Shown: positions 36,864-46,418, numbered from the stretch's first letter. The stretch: DNA of 64,000 bases from Sphingomonas ginsenosidimutans (GCF_002374835.1 NZ_NWVD01000008.1:1-64000); one strand, 5' to 3'. The notes: a model not told the origin generated them from the sequence alone. Program-made: numbers and translations.

Positions 36864-36945
36864 CGTCACCCCAGCGAAAGCTGGGGTCTCCCGCCGCAGC
36901 CGTTTCTCCCTTCCCCGAAAGATCCCGGCCTTCGCCGGGATGACG
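36864..36945 (-). repeat. Two-hairpin dispersed repeat, copy B
   Basis: 82 bp related to the reverse complement of copy A at 25823-25906. It opens CGTCACCCCAGCGAAAGCTG and ends GATCCCGGCCTTCGCCGGGA then TGACG. It is preceded by a partial direct repeat of its left end: CCGTCACCCCAGC occurs at 36845 and again at 36863 (18-bp period). It fills the 214-bp gap between dnaE and the convergent radical SAM gene, where it may act as a bidirectional terminator. Confidence 0.75.
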
Positions 36946-37010
36946 AGTGGGCAGGGACGTCGGACGACCGCTGACAGCCGGAACACCTCTCCGCGTGCGG
37001 TCCCGCCCCC

Positions 37011-38090
37011 TCAGAACAATTCCCCCTGCGCCCCCGCCGGCGGGCGGAACAGATCGCAGCGCAGGTCCAGCTTGCGCCGCGCATCGTCGAACCCCGCCCT
37101 GGCACGCGCGATGCGAAAGCGTGTGCGCAGCAGGTCCGCCCACGGCCCCTGGCCCTTCATCCGCATGCCGAAGCGCGGATCGTTGTCCCGACCGCCGCGC
37201 AGCGACTGGATGATCGCCATCACCTTGCCCGCGCGGTCCGGGAAATGTTCGTCCAGCCACGCGCGGAACAGCGGCGCGACCTCCCACGGCAGCCGCACCG
37301 GGATGTAGGAGATGCCGCGCGCGCCCGCCGCCGCGGCACGCGCGACGATCGCCTCCACCTCGCCATCGGTGATCGCGGGGATCACCGGCGCCATGTTGAC
37401 ATAGGTGGGGACGCCCGCGTCGCTCAGCGCCCGCACCGCGCGCAGCCGCCGCTCGGGGGTGGGCGCACGCGGCTCGACGGTCATCGCGATCCGCGGGTCG
37501 AGTGACGTGACCGAGATCGCCACCGCCACCAGCCCGTCCGCCGCCATCGGCGCCAACAGGTCGATGTCGCGCACGACGCGGTCGGACTTGGTGGTGATGA
37601 CCAGCGGGTGGCGGCATTGCGCCAGCACCTCGATCACCGCGCGCGTGATGCGCCATTCGCGCTCGATCGGCTGGTAGGGATCGGTATTGGTCCCCATTGC
37701 GATCGGCTGGCACAGATAGCCGGGCTTGCGCAGCTCCTCGCGCAACAACGCCGCCGCATCGGGCTTGGCGAACAGCCGCGTCTCGAAATCGAGTCCGGGG
37801 GACAGGTCGTGATAGGCATGGCTGGGCCGCGCGAAGCAATAGATGCAGCCGTGCTCGCAGCCGCGATAGGCGTTGATCGAGCGATCGAAGGGCACGTCGG
37901 GGGAGCGGTTGCGGGTGATGATCGTGCGCGCGTGTTCGACCGTCACGGTGGTGCGGGGTGGGGCGGAGGCGCCGTCGATGGTGTTTCGCGAATCGAGCCA
38001 GTCGCCGTCCGCGTCACGCTGCGGCAGGGCAAAGCGCGCGCTGGCGGCGTTCAGTGTCGCTCCTCGCGTCGCTCGACTCCTGGCAGCCAT
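37011..38090 (-). CDS. PA0069-family radical SAM protein
   Basis: 359 residues. The radical SAM cluster motif is C-x3-C-x2-C in RGCEHGCIYCFARPSHAY (near residue 78), within the SplB/PA0069 arrangement NAYRGCEHGC and MGTNTDPYQPIER. The substrate is unknown; SplB relatives repair DNA spore photoproduct, but this family is distinct. ATG 38090 (MAARSRATRGAT) is chosen over the upstream ATG at 38168 that would run into the divergent YbjN gene's promoter region. Confidence 0.9.
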   Translation of the reverse strand: MAARSRATRGATLNAASARFALPQRDADGDWLDSRNTIDGASAPPRTTVTVEHARTIITRNRSPDVPFDRSINAYRGCEHGCIYCFARPSHAYHDLSPGLDFETRLFAKPDAAALLREELRKPGYLCQPIAMGTNTDPYQPIEREWRITRAVIEVLAQCRHPLVITTKSDRVVRDIDLLAPMAADGLVAVAISVTSLDPRIAMTVEPRAPTPERRLRAVRALSDAGVPTYVNMAPVIPAITDGEVEAIVARAAAAGARGISYIPVRLPWEVAPLFRAWLDEHFPDRAGKVMAIIQSLRGGRDNDPRFGMRMKGQGPWADLLRTRFRIARARAGFDDARRKLDLRCDLFRPPAGAQGELF

Positions 38091-38208
38091 GCGCTGTCGT
38101 AGCGCACCGACCGGAACAAACAAAGAACAATCGCACCGTTGCACCCGTCGCCGCAGTTCGTTACGCACACGCCATTATCGGTTGTTCATTCGCGAAAAGG
38201 GGCGTGTG

Positions 38209-38736
38209 ATGGTGCGTTTTCTGGCCGCCGCGGTGGCGGCGTTGTTGCTGTCGGCAAGCCCAGCGCTGGCGAAGGATGAGGCGCCGTGCGCTGCCGGAAT
38301 GGTGTGCGCCAGCAACCCCGCCACCGTCGCCGCGGCGCTGGTCAAGCGTGGTTACCAGGGGCTGCCCGGCAAGGACCAGACCGGCGATCCGCAGGTGGAA
38401 AGCGCCACGGACGGCTATTCCTACATCGTGTTCTTCTATGGCTGCGAACAGGCGAAGCAGTGCGACTCGCTGCAATTCTACGCCTCGTTCAAGAACCCGG
38501 GCGGGATCGACGCGGCGGCGGTCAACGACTGGAATTCGCGCAAGCGCTTTTCCCAGATGGCGCTGGAGAAGAACGGCGCGGTCGTCCTGCGCTATGACGT
38601 GGCGACGATCGGCGGGCTGAACGCCACCAACTTCACCGACGTCATCGACTGGTGGACGACGATGGTCGGCTCGATCGACGATTTCTTCGACGAGCATAAG
38701 ACCCCGGTGGCAGCGGCGAAGAAGCCCGCCGCCTGA
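38209..38736 (+). CDS. YbjN domain-containing secreted protein
   Basis: 175 residues with a clear Sec signal peptide (MVRFLAAAVAALLLSASPAL-AKDE). The mature part has VAAALVKRGYQGL, FFYGCEQAKQCDSLQFYASF and NDWNSRKRFSQMAL, the features of the YbjN/T3SS-chaperone-like fold, and a Lys/Ala tail. Four Cys suggest periplasmic disulfides. Role unknown. The frame upstream of 38209 is antisense to the radical SAM gene. Confidence 0.85.
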   Translation: MVRFLAAAVAALLLSASPALAKDEAPCAAGMVCASNPATVAAALVKRGYQGLPGKDQTGDPQVESATDGYSYIVFFYGCEQAKQCDSLQFYASFKNPGGIDAAAVNDWNSRKRFSQMALEKNGAVVLRYDVATIGGLNATNFTDVIDWWTTMVGSIDDFFDEHKTPVAAAKKPAA

Positions 38737-38752
38737 GCGAGCGGGCGCCGCG

Positions 38753-39280
38753 TCAGCGCTCCAGCAGGCGCGGCATCAGCTCGACGAAGTTGCAGGGCCG
38801 GTGGCGGCTGTCGAGCTGGTCCTTCAGGATGCCGTCCCACGCATCCTTCACCGCGCCGGTCGATCCGGGCAGCGCGAAGACATAGGTGCCGCGCGCCACG
38901 CACGCGCAGGCGCGGCTCTGCACCGTCGACGTGCCGATCGTCTGGTAGCTGAGCCAGCGGAACAACTCGCCGAAACCGGGGATCATCTTGTCCGCGACGC
39001 GCTCCACCGCCTCGGGCGTCACGTCGCGCCCGGTCACGCCGGTGCCCCCGGTGGTGATGATGCAATCGACCTGCGGATCGTCGATCCAGCGGTGCAGCAG
39101 CGCGACGATCGCATCGGCATCGTCGCGCAGGATCGTACGCTCCGCCAGTACATGTCCCGCATCGCTCAGCCGCGCGACCAATGTGTCGCCCGACCGGTCC
39201 TCCGCCGGGCCGCGCGTGTCGGACACGGTCAGCACCGCGATGCGGACGGGAAGGAACGGGCGCGTGTCGTCGATCGGCAT
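38753..39280 (-). CDS. moaB: Molybdenum cofactor biosynthesis protein MoaB
   Basis: 175 residues of the MoaB/Mog fold that adenylates or assists molybdopterin. [19 protein letters not shown] starts the domain, [18 protein letters not shown] is the MPT-binding loop, and [14 protein letters not shown] closes it. ATG 39280 gives the normal length. It is convergent with the YbjN gene. No other moa genes are in the window. Confidence 0.95.
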   Translation of the reverse strand: MPIDDTRPFLPVRIAVLTVSDTRGPAEDRSGDTLVARLSDAGHVLAERTILRDDADAIVALLHRWIDDPQVDCIITTGGTGVTGRDVTPEAVERVADKMIPGFGELFRWLSYQTIGTSTVQSRACACVARGTYVFALPGSTGAVKDAWDGILKDQLDSRHRPCNFVELMPRLLER

Positions 39281-39327
39281 CGCGCGACGATAGGCGAGCG
39301 CAGCGCCCGGTGCCAGAGCGGCCGGCG

Positions 39328-39906
39328 TCAATCCTGCGTCGACGCCGACAGCAACCGGCGTAGCCCGGCGACATCGGCGACGCCGTCGACTTTGAAATAG
39401 GCGTTGACCCGGTCGCCGTCCGAATCGATCCGCCGGCCGGTCTGCACCGACAGGTCGCCCGATCCGTCGCGGCGCTCCCTGGTGGTGATCGCGCCCAGCC
39501 GGTCGAGCGAGATGGATTCCACCTCGGTGGTCCGCCCGTCGACGCGGCGGATCAGCCGCCGGTCGGTCAGCGCGTAGACGGTGCGGCCCGCGCGCCGCAT
39601 CAGCGCGAACGGCCGCGCCAGAATCCACAGGCCGACCAGCACGAACGGCACCCCGAACAGCGGCATGACGATCCCGGCCAGCAGCGTGCCGGCGCTCGTC
39701 CCGCCGGCGCGCGCAGGGGCGATCCACGGCGAGAGCGCCAGCGTTTCCCAGAACAGTGCGAAGGCGGTCCAGGGGATCGCGAACAGCCAGATCGCAAAGC
39801 TGCTGCGCATCGCCTGCGCCCGGCCGCGGCCCTGCCAGCGGATGCGTTCGCCGGGTTCAAGATCGTCGATCGGCACGGCGGCCGGGACCGGAGGCGGAAC
39901 GTCCAT
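39328..39906 (-). CDS. Membrane protein with PH-like C-terminal domain
   Basis: 192 residues. A short cytosolic N-terminus ([20 protein letters not shown]) precedes two membrane helices (near residues 34-55 and 72-97), then a bacterial PH-like beta domain: [28 protein letters not shown]. Proteins with this layout (YdbT/bPH2-like) are of unknown function. It ends 47 bp upstream of the moaB start on the same strand. Confidence 0.7.
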   Translation of the reverse strand: MDVPPPVPAAVPIDDLEPGERIRWQGRGRAQAMRSSFAIWLFAIPWTAFALFWETLALSPWIAPARAGGTSAGTLLAGIVMPLFGVPFVLVGLWILARPFALMRRAGRTVYALTDRRLIRRVDGRTTEVESISLDRLGAITTRERRDGSGDLSVQTGRRIDSDGDRVNAYFKVDGVADVAGLRRLLSASTQD

Positions 39907-39992
39907 GGCCCGGCATGTTATTGCGATGACGTAAATATCCGGTTGCGCGCTGCCGTATTCCCGGTGATGCCGGCGCGGTGGAGGAGAGGATC

Positions 39993-40388
39993 ATGTTCGA
40001 GGAGCCGGGTTTCACGTTCGGCTATGATGCGGACGGCGGCATCTTGACGATCACGCTGGTGGGCTTGTGGACGATGCAGACGGTGGCGGCATATGCGGCC
40101 GCGACCGAGGAGCTGCGCGGCACGGCGCCGCCGGGCGCCACGTCCGACCGCACGCTCGTCGATCTGCGCCGCGCCCATCTGCACGTGCGGGACGTCGCGG
40201 CGGCGCTGTCGACGTTCCACGAACGCCATGCCGCGCAAACGCGCCGCACGGCGGTGGTCGTCGGCTCGGCGCTCGGCGCGATCCAGGCGCGGCGGATCAG
40301 CCCCGCGCGCGAGACGCGATCGTTCGCCGATATCGCCGCGGCGCGCGCCTGGCTGATCGCGCCGGGCGGCGCGGACACGGATGGCTGA
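39993..40388 (+). CDS. Hypothetical protein, SpoIIAA/STAS-like
   Basis: 131 residues: FTFGYDADGGILTITLVGLW, TLVDLRRAHLHVRDVAAALS, then TRRTAVVVGSALGAIQARRI. The alternating strand/helix pattern resembles STAS/SpoIIAA-like domains, but no phospho-Ser motif is evident; function unknown. GGAGGAGAGG ends 4 nt before ATG 39993, which is why the earlier in-frame GTG is rejected. No operon partner. Confidence 0.7.
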   Translation: MFEEPGFTFGYDADGGILTITLVGLWTMQTVAAYAAATEELRGTAPPGATSDRTLVDLRRAHLHVRDVAAALSTFHERHAAQTRRTAVVVGSALGAIQARRISPARETRSFADIAAARAWLIAPGGADTDG

Positions 40389-40481
40389 CCGCGCGGCGGG
40401 GCGGGGCAGCGCTCCATCCGGATCGCGTCGTCATCGACGGGTCGGACGGCGGCGAACGCCATCGCGGCCAAGCGTCGCACC

Positions 40482-42311
40482 TTAGTTGGTGCGCGTCGTC
40501 CCGTCGGGCGCGACGGTCGCGTTCACCGCCAGCGCGGTGCCGATCGACGGCGCCTTGATCCGCACCGCGCTCGCGCCCGGCAGGCCGGGGAAGCGCGGCC
40601 ACATGCCCTGCGCCAGCGCGGAGCGGCTGGGGCTTTGCGCCTTGCCGCCCTGCGCCTCGTACATCCAGTAATTGCGCAGCACCGTCACCACATAGCCGCG
40701 CGTCTCCCAATAGGGGATGCTTTCGATGTAGAGCAGCGGGTCGCCGTTGTCGCGGACCATCCCGTTCCACTCGCCGACCGGCTTGGGACCGGCGTTATAG
40801 GCGGCGATCACCTTGGGCAGCAGCCCGCCGGTCAGCCCCATGTCGCGCAATTTCTCGATATGGCGCTGGCCGATGTCGATGTTGGTCGACGGGCGGGTCA
40901 GCGCCGCCTGATCCACGGTCAGCCCGCGTTCGCGCATGTAATCGGTCGCGGCGGCGGGCATGATCTGCATCAGGCCGTAGGCGCCGGCGGGGCTGCGCAC
41001 CTTGGTGCGGAAGCCCGATTCCTGCAGCGTGTGGGCGTAAACCAGCGCCTTGTCGATCCGCCAGCCGGTGTCGGGCGTCCAGCTCGGCATCGGATAGCGG
41101 GTGTCGGGGGTGGCGGCGACGCCGTTGGGCATGTTGTGCGCTAGCCACACGACCGTCGCGGGCAGGTCCAGCGTCTCCGTCAGGCGGATCAGGCTGCCGA
41201 AATCCGCCGGGTCGCCGATCCGCGCCTGATGGCGGATCACGGCGTCGGCGGCCTCGTTCTCGCCGATCTGCGACAGGGCGGCGGCGACGCGGACGTTGGG
41301 GCGGCGTTCCAGCCGCGCCCAATCGCTGGTCACGCGCTGCGGCCGGATCCGCTCGATCTCCAGCCCCAGCGCCTGCCGCGCGAGCAGGCCGTAGAAGGTT
41401 TCCTTGTACTGCGCGGCGGTCTTCAGCCGCGCCTCCACCCGGTCGGGCCGTCCGCAGCGCATGTCGGCGCGCGCGGTCCAGTACAGCGCGGTGGCGCGCA
41501 GGTCGACATCGGTGGCACGCGCGGCGACCGCCTCGAACCCCGGCTGGGTCGCGGCGCAATCGTCCTGCCGCCACGCCGCCAGCGCGCCGGTCCAGCGGCC
41601 GTTGAGCGCCCAGTCGCCGGTGCCGGCCGCGGCCTTGTCCGCCATCTGCCGCGCCTGCGTGTCGAGCCCCTGCAGGAAATAGATCCACGCGATCCGCGCC
41701 TGCCACTCGGTCTGCGCTTCCGGGGTCAGGCCGGGGGTCGCCTCCAGCAGCGCCTGCGCCTCGGCGCCCATGTCGCCCTTGATGAACGGCTGCATCTTCG
41801 TGGCGAGCTCGGCGGCGATCAGGTCGCTCTTCGTCGCCCTGGCGCGCGCGCGGACGGGAGCGCCGTCCTGCCAGATCAGCCGCTGCGCGACCGGCAGCAC
41901 CGGCAGGCCGTCGACGATCCCGCGCGCTCGCGCGATGCGCAGCAATGCCTCGCCCTGCGGCAGTTCGGGCGCCTCGGCCAGCAGCTTGGCCGCCGCCTCG
42001 CCCGCCGTCTTGGGCGAACCCTTGGCGGTGTAGAGTTCCGCGCGGGCATAGGCGTGGAGCGGCCCGGGCGGCATCGCGTCCAGCGCGATCTGCGCATCGG
42101 ACCAGCGCCCGTCGCGCAGCGCGGCGAAGACGGTGCGATAGCCGGCGGCCTGGTCGGCGGTCAGCTGGTCGGGGATGCCGGCACGCGCGGTCGCGGCGGC
42201 GGCGGTGCCGCGCGCGCTCGGTTCGGCGTTCGCCACGGCGGGGGCCAGCGTGGCGGCTGCCGCCATCAGCCATCCGCCGATCATCCGGCCGGCGATCATC
42301 CGGTTCTTCAC
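40482..42311 (-). CDS. Soluble lytic murein transglycosylase
   Basis: 609-residue Slt70-type enzyme. It has a signal peptide (MKNRMIAGRMIGGWLMAAAA...NAEPS), a long alpha-superhelical U-domain (residues ~60-410), and a C-terminal SLT lysozyme-like domain. That domain carries the catalytic Glu in AHTLQESGFRTKVRSPAGAY, then GLMQIMPAAATDY and IAAYNAGPKPVGEW. It cleaves glycan strands exolytically in the periplasm. GTG at 42311 overlaps the UDG stop as GTGA. Confidence 0.95.
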   Translation of the reverse strand: MKNRMIAGRMIGGWLMAAAATLAPAVANAEPSARGTAAAATARAGIPDQLTADQAAGYRTVFAALRDGRWSDAQIALDAMPPGPLHAYARAELYTAKGSPKTAGEAAAKLLAEAPELPQGEALLRIARARGIVDGLPVLPVAQRLIWQDGAPVRARARATKSDLIAAELATKMQPFIKGDMGAEAQALLEATPGLTPEAQTEWQARIAWIYFLQGLDTQARQMADKAAAGTGDWALNGRWTGALAAWRQDDCAATQPGFEAVAARATDVDLRATALYWTARADMRCGRPDRVEARLKTAAQYKETFYGLLARQALGLEIERIRPQRVTSDWARLERRPNVRVAAALSQIGENEAADAVIRHQARIGDPADFGSLIRLTETLDLPATVVWLAHNMPNGVAATPDTRYPMPSWTPDTGWRIDKALVYAHTLQESGFRTKVRSPAGAYGLMQIMPAAATDYMRERGLTVDQAALTRPSTNIDIGQRHIEKLRDMGLTGGLLPKVIAAYNAGPKPVGEWNGMVRDNGDPLLYIESIPYWETRGYVVTVLRNYWMYEAQGGKAQSPSRSALAQGMWPRFPGLPGASAVRIKAPSIGTALAVNATVAPDGTTRTN

Positions 42312-43027
42312 GAATGCTGCTCCTTCATGAGCATCAGCAGGTCTCTCCACGCCTCGGTCTTCGCGGCGGGCCGATCCAGCAGGAAGCGCGGATGGTGGGT
42401 CGCCACGACCTCGATAATCGTGCCGTTTCTATGGTTAAGAGGGTGGTAACGTCCTCTGGCATCGGCGACGTTCATCGACAGGATCGCACGGCTCGCCGCA
42501 TCGCCCATCGCCAGCAGCCGCTTCGGGGTGACCAGTTCGACGTGATGCCGTGCGATCGCGCCCAGCCGCGCCTCCACGTCGCGGGGCACGCGGCCGGTGG
42601 TCGGGCGACGCGCGCAGACCGCCGCCAGCGCCACCTGTGCGCGGTCCAGCCCGATCGCGGCGAGCATCCGGTCGAACAGGCGCCCGACCGGCCCCTCCAT
42701 CAGGATATCGCGGTCGTCGCGCTCGGGGCAGTCGACCAGGATCATCACCGCCGCCCCCGCCGGACCGCTCGCGGCGATCGGCACGCCGCCCCAGCCGGCG
42801 TCGGGCGCGCCGTCGCCCAGCCGCCACGCCGCGAACGCCTCGAGCGTGTCGGGCAGCACATCGGGCGCGGGCGCGGAAGGCGTCGCCGCCGGCGCGGCGA
42901 CCGGGGCGGGCACTTCCAGCCAGCGCAGCGGTTCGTCCGCGACCAGCACGTCGACGCCGGCATCGCGCCACCAGTCGAGCGCGCTCGCCGCCGCCGCGGC
43001 CCAATCGAGATTCTGGTCTGCCCCCAT
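42308..43027 (-). CDS. Uracil-DNA glycosylase superfamily protein, degenerate motif
   Basis: 239 residues in the family 4/5-like UDG fold: a Pro/Ala-rich N-terminus, AAVMILVDCPERDDRDILME, GPVGRLFDRMLAAIGLDR and ATHHPRFLLDRPAAKTEAWR. The last part matches the HP-x-x-LL motif. The usual GEAPG catalytic loop is replaced by VDCPERDD, and the four Fe-S cysteines of families 4/5 are missing (only two Cys overall). Glycosylase activity is thus uncertain. It is cotranscribed with slt and divergent from the ETF-QO gene. Confidence 0.8.
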   Translation of the reverse strand: MGADQNLDWAAAAASALDWWRDAGVDVLVADEPLRWLEVPAPVAAPAATPSAPAPDVLPDTLEAFAAWRLGDGAPDAGWGGVPIAASGPAGAAVMILVDCPERDDRDILMEGPVGRLFDRMLAAIGLDRAQVALAAVCARRPTTGRVPRDVEARLGAIARHHVELVTPKRLLAMGDAASRAILSMNVADARGRYHPLNHRNGTIIEVVATHHPRFLLDRPAAKTEAWRDLLMLMKEQHS

Positions 43028-43147
43028 CGTCTCCCCTATAGGATGCGTGGTTGACGCGAGGGTCAACTTGCTGGCACCGCGACACGGACAGGACGTTCCC
43101 CCGGTGCGACCAGCGCCGCCGTAACGGGACCGAGAGGAGAAGAGCAA

Positions 43148-44806
43148 GTGAGCGATCGCGAATCCATGCCCTATGACGTGGTGATCGTCGGCGCCGGCCC
43201 GGCCGGCCTGTCGGCGGCGATCCGTCTCAAACAGGCCGCCGCCGCGCGTGAGACGGAGATCTCCGTTTGCGTGCTCGAAAAGGGGTCCGAGGTCGGCGCC
43301 CACATCCTGTCGGGCGCGACGATCGACCCGCAGGCGCTCGACGAGCTGCTGCCCGACTGGCGCGACGATGGCTGCCCGCTGGCGGAAGTGCCGGTCACGA
43401 CCAACCTCCACTGGGTGCTGACGAAGACGGGCAAGGTCAACCTGCCGCACCTGTGGACCCCGCCGTTCCTGCACAACAAGGGGACATACACCGGCTCGCT
43501 GGGCAATCTGTGCCGCTGGCTGGCAGGCAAGGCCGAGGAACTGGGGGTGGAGATCTTCCCCGGCTTCGCCGCCGCCGAGGTGCTGTTCAACGAGGACGGC
43601 AGCGTGAAGGGCGTCGCGACCGGCGACATGGGCGTCGCACGCGACGGCACGCGCAAGCCCGATTACCAGCCCGGCCTCGAACTCCACGCGAAATACACTT
43701 TCTTTTCAGAAGGTTGTCGCGGACATCTGTCAAAGGAGATGATGCGCATCTTCGATCTGCGCGCCGATTGCGACCCGCAGGTCTATGGCCTGGGCGTCAA
43801 GGAATTGTGGGACATCGACCCCGAACTGCACCAGCCGGGCACCGTCATCCACACGCAGGGCTGGCCGCTCAGCGAACATGGCGCCAACGGCGGCGGCTGG
43901 ATCTATCACCAGGCCAACGGGCAGGTGTCGATCGGCTTTGTGACGTGGCTCAACTACACCAACCCCTATGTCTCCCCGTTCCAGGAGATGCAGAAGTGGA
44001 AGACGCATCCGCAGGTCGCCGCGCTCCTGAAGGGCGGCAAGCGCGTCAGCTACGGCGCGCGCGCGATCAGCGACGGCGGCTACCAGTCGGTGCCCAAGCT
44101 GGTGTTCCCGGGCGGCGCGCTGATCGGCGACAGCGCCGGTTTCCTCAACGTGCCGCGGATCAAGGGCACGCATACCGCAATGAAGAGCGGCATGATGGCC
44201 GCCGAGGCCGCGGTCGAGGCGATCGTGTCGCAGCGCCAGCATGACGAACTGACCGGCTATACCGCCGCCTACGACCAGTCGTGGGTGAAGAAGGAACTGT
44301 CGATCGTCCGCAACGTCGTGCCCCTGGTGAAGAAATTCGGCGACTTCCTCGGCTCCGGGCTGGCCGGTATCACGATGTGGGCGGAATATCTGGGGCTGAA
44401 GATGCCGTTCACGCTGCATCACCACCCGGATCACGAAACGCTGTGGCGCAAGGATCTGGTCCAGAAGATCGACTATCCCAAGCCCGACGGCGTGCTGACC
44501 TTCGACCGCCTGTCGTCGGTGTTCCTGTCGAACACCAATCATGAGGAGGACCAGCCGGTCCACCTGAGGCTCAAGGATCCGTCGATCCCGGTCGAATACG
44601 ATCTGCCGATGTACGACGAACCGGCGCAGCGTTACTGCCCGGCCGGCGTGTACGAGATCGTCGGCGAGGACACGGGCGATCCGAAGTTCGTCATCAACGC
44701 GCAGAATTGCGTCCACTGCAAGACCTGCGACATCAAGGACCCGACCCAGAACATCAACTGGGTCGTGCCCGAAGGCGGCGGGGGACCCAATTATCCCAAT
44801 ATGTAA
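43148..44806 (+). CDS. Electron transfer flavoprotein-ubiquinone oxidoreductase
   Basis: 552 residues. It passes electrons from ETF (fatty acid and amino acid oxidation) to ubiquinone at the inner membrane. The FAD motif is YDVVIVGAGPAGLSAAIRL; GAHILSGATIDPQAL and the C-terminal 4Fe-4S ligands RYCPAGVYEI and NCVHCKTCDIKDP are diagnostic. It starts at GTG with GAGAGGAGAAGAG upstream. The etfAB genes are not in this window. Confidence 0.97.
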   Translation: MSDRESMPYDVVIVGAGPAGLSAAIRLKQAAAARETEISVCVLEKGSEVGAHILSGATIDPQALDELLPDWRDDGCPLAEVPVTTNLHWVLTKTGKVNLPHLWTPPFLHNKGTYTGSLGNLCRWLAGKAEELGVEIFPGFAAAEVLFNEDGSVKGVATGDMGVARDGTRKPDYQPGLELHAKYTFFSEGCRGHLSKEMMRIFDLRADCDPQVYGLGVKELWDIDPELHQPGTVIHTQGWPLSEHGANGGGWIYHQANGQVSIGFVTWLNYTNPYVSPFQEMQKWKTHPQVAALLKGGKRVSYGARAISDGGYQSVPKLVFPGGALIGDSAGFLNVPRIKGTHTAMKSGMMAAEAAVEAIVSQRQHDELTGYTAAYDQSWVKKELSIVRNVVPLVKKFGDFLGSGLAGITMWAEYLGLKMPFTLHHHPDHETLWRKDLVQKIDYPKPDGVLTFDRLSSVFLSNTNHEEDQPVHLRLKDPSIPVEYDLPMYDEPAQRYCPAGVYEIVGEDTGDPKFVINAQNCVHCKTCDIKDPTQNINWVVPEGGGGPNYPNM

Positions 44807-44816
44807 GCGCCTGCTG

Positions 44817-46418
44817 TTGGCATCCGGTCCCAACGGGCTGGCGGTGTGCCTGGCCATGGCCGCATCGCCGGCGGCGGCGACCGGAACCGTGCCCTCGACC
44901 CCCGGCCTGGACCTTTACATGACCGCGCGGGTCGCCGACCGCGACGGTGCGGTGGCGCAGGCGGCGGCCGGCTATGCCGCTGCGCTGGCCGCGTCGCCCG
45001 ACAATCCCGTCGTGGCATTGCGCGCCTATCGCGAGGCGATCCGTGCCGGCGACCTCGATCTGGCGGATCGCGCCGCGGCGGTGCTCGCCGCGCATCATGC
45101 CGCCCCCGCCGACGCCCCGCTGCTGGCGATCGCGCGGGCGGCGGCGGCGGGCGATGCGGCGGCGGCACGGCGCGCGTTGGCGGGGCTGGAAAGTGGGCCG
45201 CTGCGCGTCCTGACGCCGGCGCTCGACCGCTGGATCGCGGGGCGTGCCGGAGGCGACGTGCCGGTCGATCCGGTGGCGCAGCGGTTTGCGCGGGAAAGCG
45301 ACGTGCTGCTGCAACTCGGCCGCGGCGATGTCGCGGCGGGAATGGCCGCGATCGGCCCGCTGATCGCGACGGAGCGCGCCGGCGTGGATCAGGCCGCGCA
45401 GGACCTGCGGCTTGCCGCCGCGCGGCTGCTGATCGGCCGCGGGCAGGAGGGGGCGGCCCGTGCGCTGCTGGTGGGGGATGCATCGCCCGTTGCGGCGCTG
45501 CGCGACCGTCCGCGCGGGCAGGGCGCGCGCCCGACGCTGGCGTTCGGCGTCGCCTATCTGTTCACCCGCATCGCCTCCGATCTGTCGCCGGGGGATCCGG
45601 GGCCGATCGGCTATGCGCTGATCCGCGGTGCGCTGCGCGCCGATCCCGGCGACGACCGCGCACGCATCCTGCTGGCCGCGGCGCTGTCGAAGGACGACGC
45701 CGTCGATCGCGGCATCGCCGAACTGGCGCAGATCCGCCCGGACAGCATCTATGCCGCCAACGCGCGCGCCGGGCGCGTGCAGCTGCTCGCGGCGAAGGGC
45801 GATACCGAGGCGGCTGTGGCGGAAGCGCGCGTGCTGGCGCAGGCGCCGGGCGCGACCGATGCCGATCGCCTGCGGCTCGCCGATCTCTATCTGCGGTTCG
45901 ACCAGCCGGTCGACGCCGCGGCCATCTTCCGTGCGCTGACCACGCGCGTCGGCGCGGTGCAGGACGGGACGCTCTGGCTGCAATATGGCGCCGCGCTGGA
46001 CCGCGCGGGGCAGTGGCAGGAGGCGCGTGCCGCGCTGGAACGCGCGGTCGCGCTGGCGCCGGGCGATCCCATCGCGCTCAACTATCTGGGCTATGCGCTG
46101 GTCGAACACGGCGAACAGCCCGACACCGCCCAGGCGCTGCTGGAACGCGCCGCCGCGCTGAAGCCGGGGGATGCGGCGATCACCGATTCGCTCGGCTGGT
46201 CGCTGCTGCGCCGCGGACAGGTGGCGCGCGCGATCCCGCTGATCGAACGCGCCGCCGCCGCGGACCCGGCCAATGCCGAGATCGGCGAGCATCTGGGGGA
46301 CGCCTATTGGCAGGCCGGCCGCCGCTATGAAGCGCGCTACGCCTGGACCGCCGCGCGCGTCTCGGCGCAGCCCCCCGCGACGACGCGGCTGGATGCGAAG
46401 ATCGCCGACGGGCTGTAG
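44817..46418 (+). CDS. Secreted TPR-repeat protein
   Basis: 533 residues. A hydrophobic signal-like N-terminus (LAVCLAMAASPAAAT) is followed by helix-turn-helix repeats throughout. The best TPRs are in the C-terminal half: ALDRAGQWQEARAALERAVA, then NYLGYALVEHGEQPDTAQAL and DAAITDSLGWSLLRRGQVAR. The role is probably protein-protein scaffolding in the periplasm. The start is a TTG 10 nt after the ETF-QO stop; no ATG is available nearby in this frame, so the exact N-terminus is uncertain. The function is unknown. Confidence 0.85.
   Translation: MASGPNGLAVCLAMAASPAAATGTVPSTPGLDLYMTARVADRDGAVAQAAAGYAAALAASPDNPVVALRAYREAIRAGDLDLADRAAAVLAAHHAAPADAPLLAIARAAAAGDAAAARRALAGLESGPLRVLTPALDRWIAGRAGGDVPVDPVAQRFARESDVLLQLGRGDVAAGMAAIGPLIATERAGVDQAAQDLRLAAARLLIGRGQEGAARALLVGDASPVAALRDRPRGQGARPTLAFGVAYLFTRIASDLSPGDPGPIGYALIRGALRADPGDDRARILLAAALSKDDAVDRGIAELAQIRPDSIYAANARAGRVQLLAAKGDTEAAVAEARVLAQAPGATDADRLRLADLYLRFDQPVDAAAIFRALTTRVGAVQDGTLWLQYGAALDRAGQWQEARAALERAVALAPGDPIALNYLGYALVEHGEQPDTAQALLERAAALKPGDAAITDSLGWSLLRRGQVARAIPLIERAAAADPANAEIGEHLGDAYWQAGRRYEARYAWTAARVSAQPPATTRLDAKIADGL

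Noticed and set aside
25823..36945. Repeat pair as parts of a CRISPR array
   Set aside because: There are only two copies 11 kb apart in opposite orientation, each with internal palindromes, no spacers and no cas genes.
37011..38090. Radical SAM protein as a spore photoproduct lyase (SplB)
   Set aside because: The C-x3-C-x2-C motif and surroundings match the PA0069 family; the lyase's extra catalytic Cys region is not seen and the organism is not a spore former.
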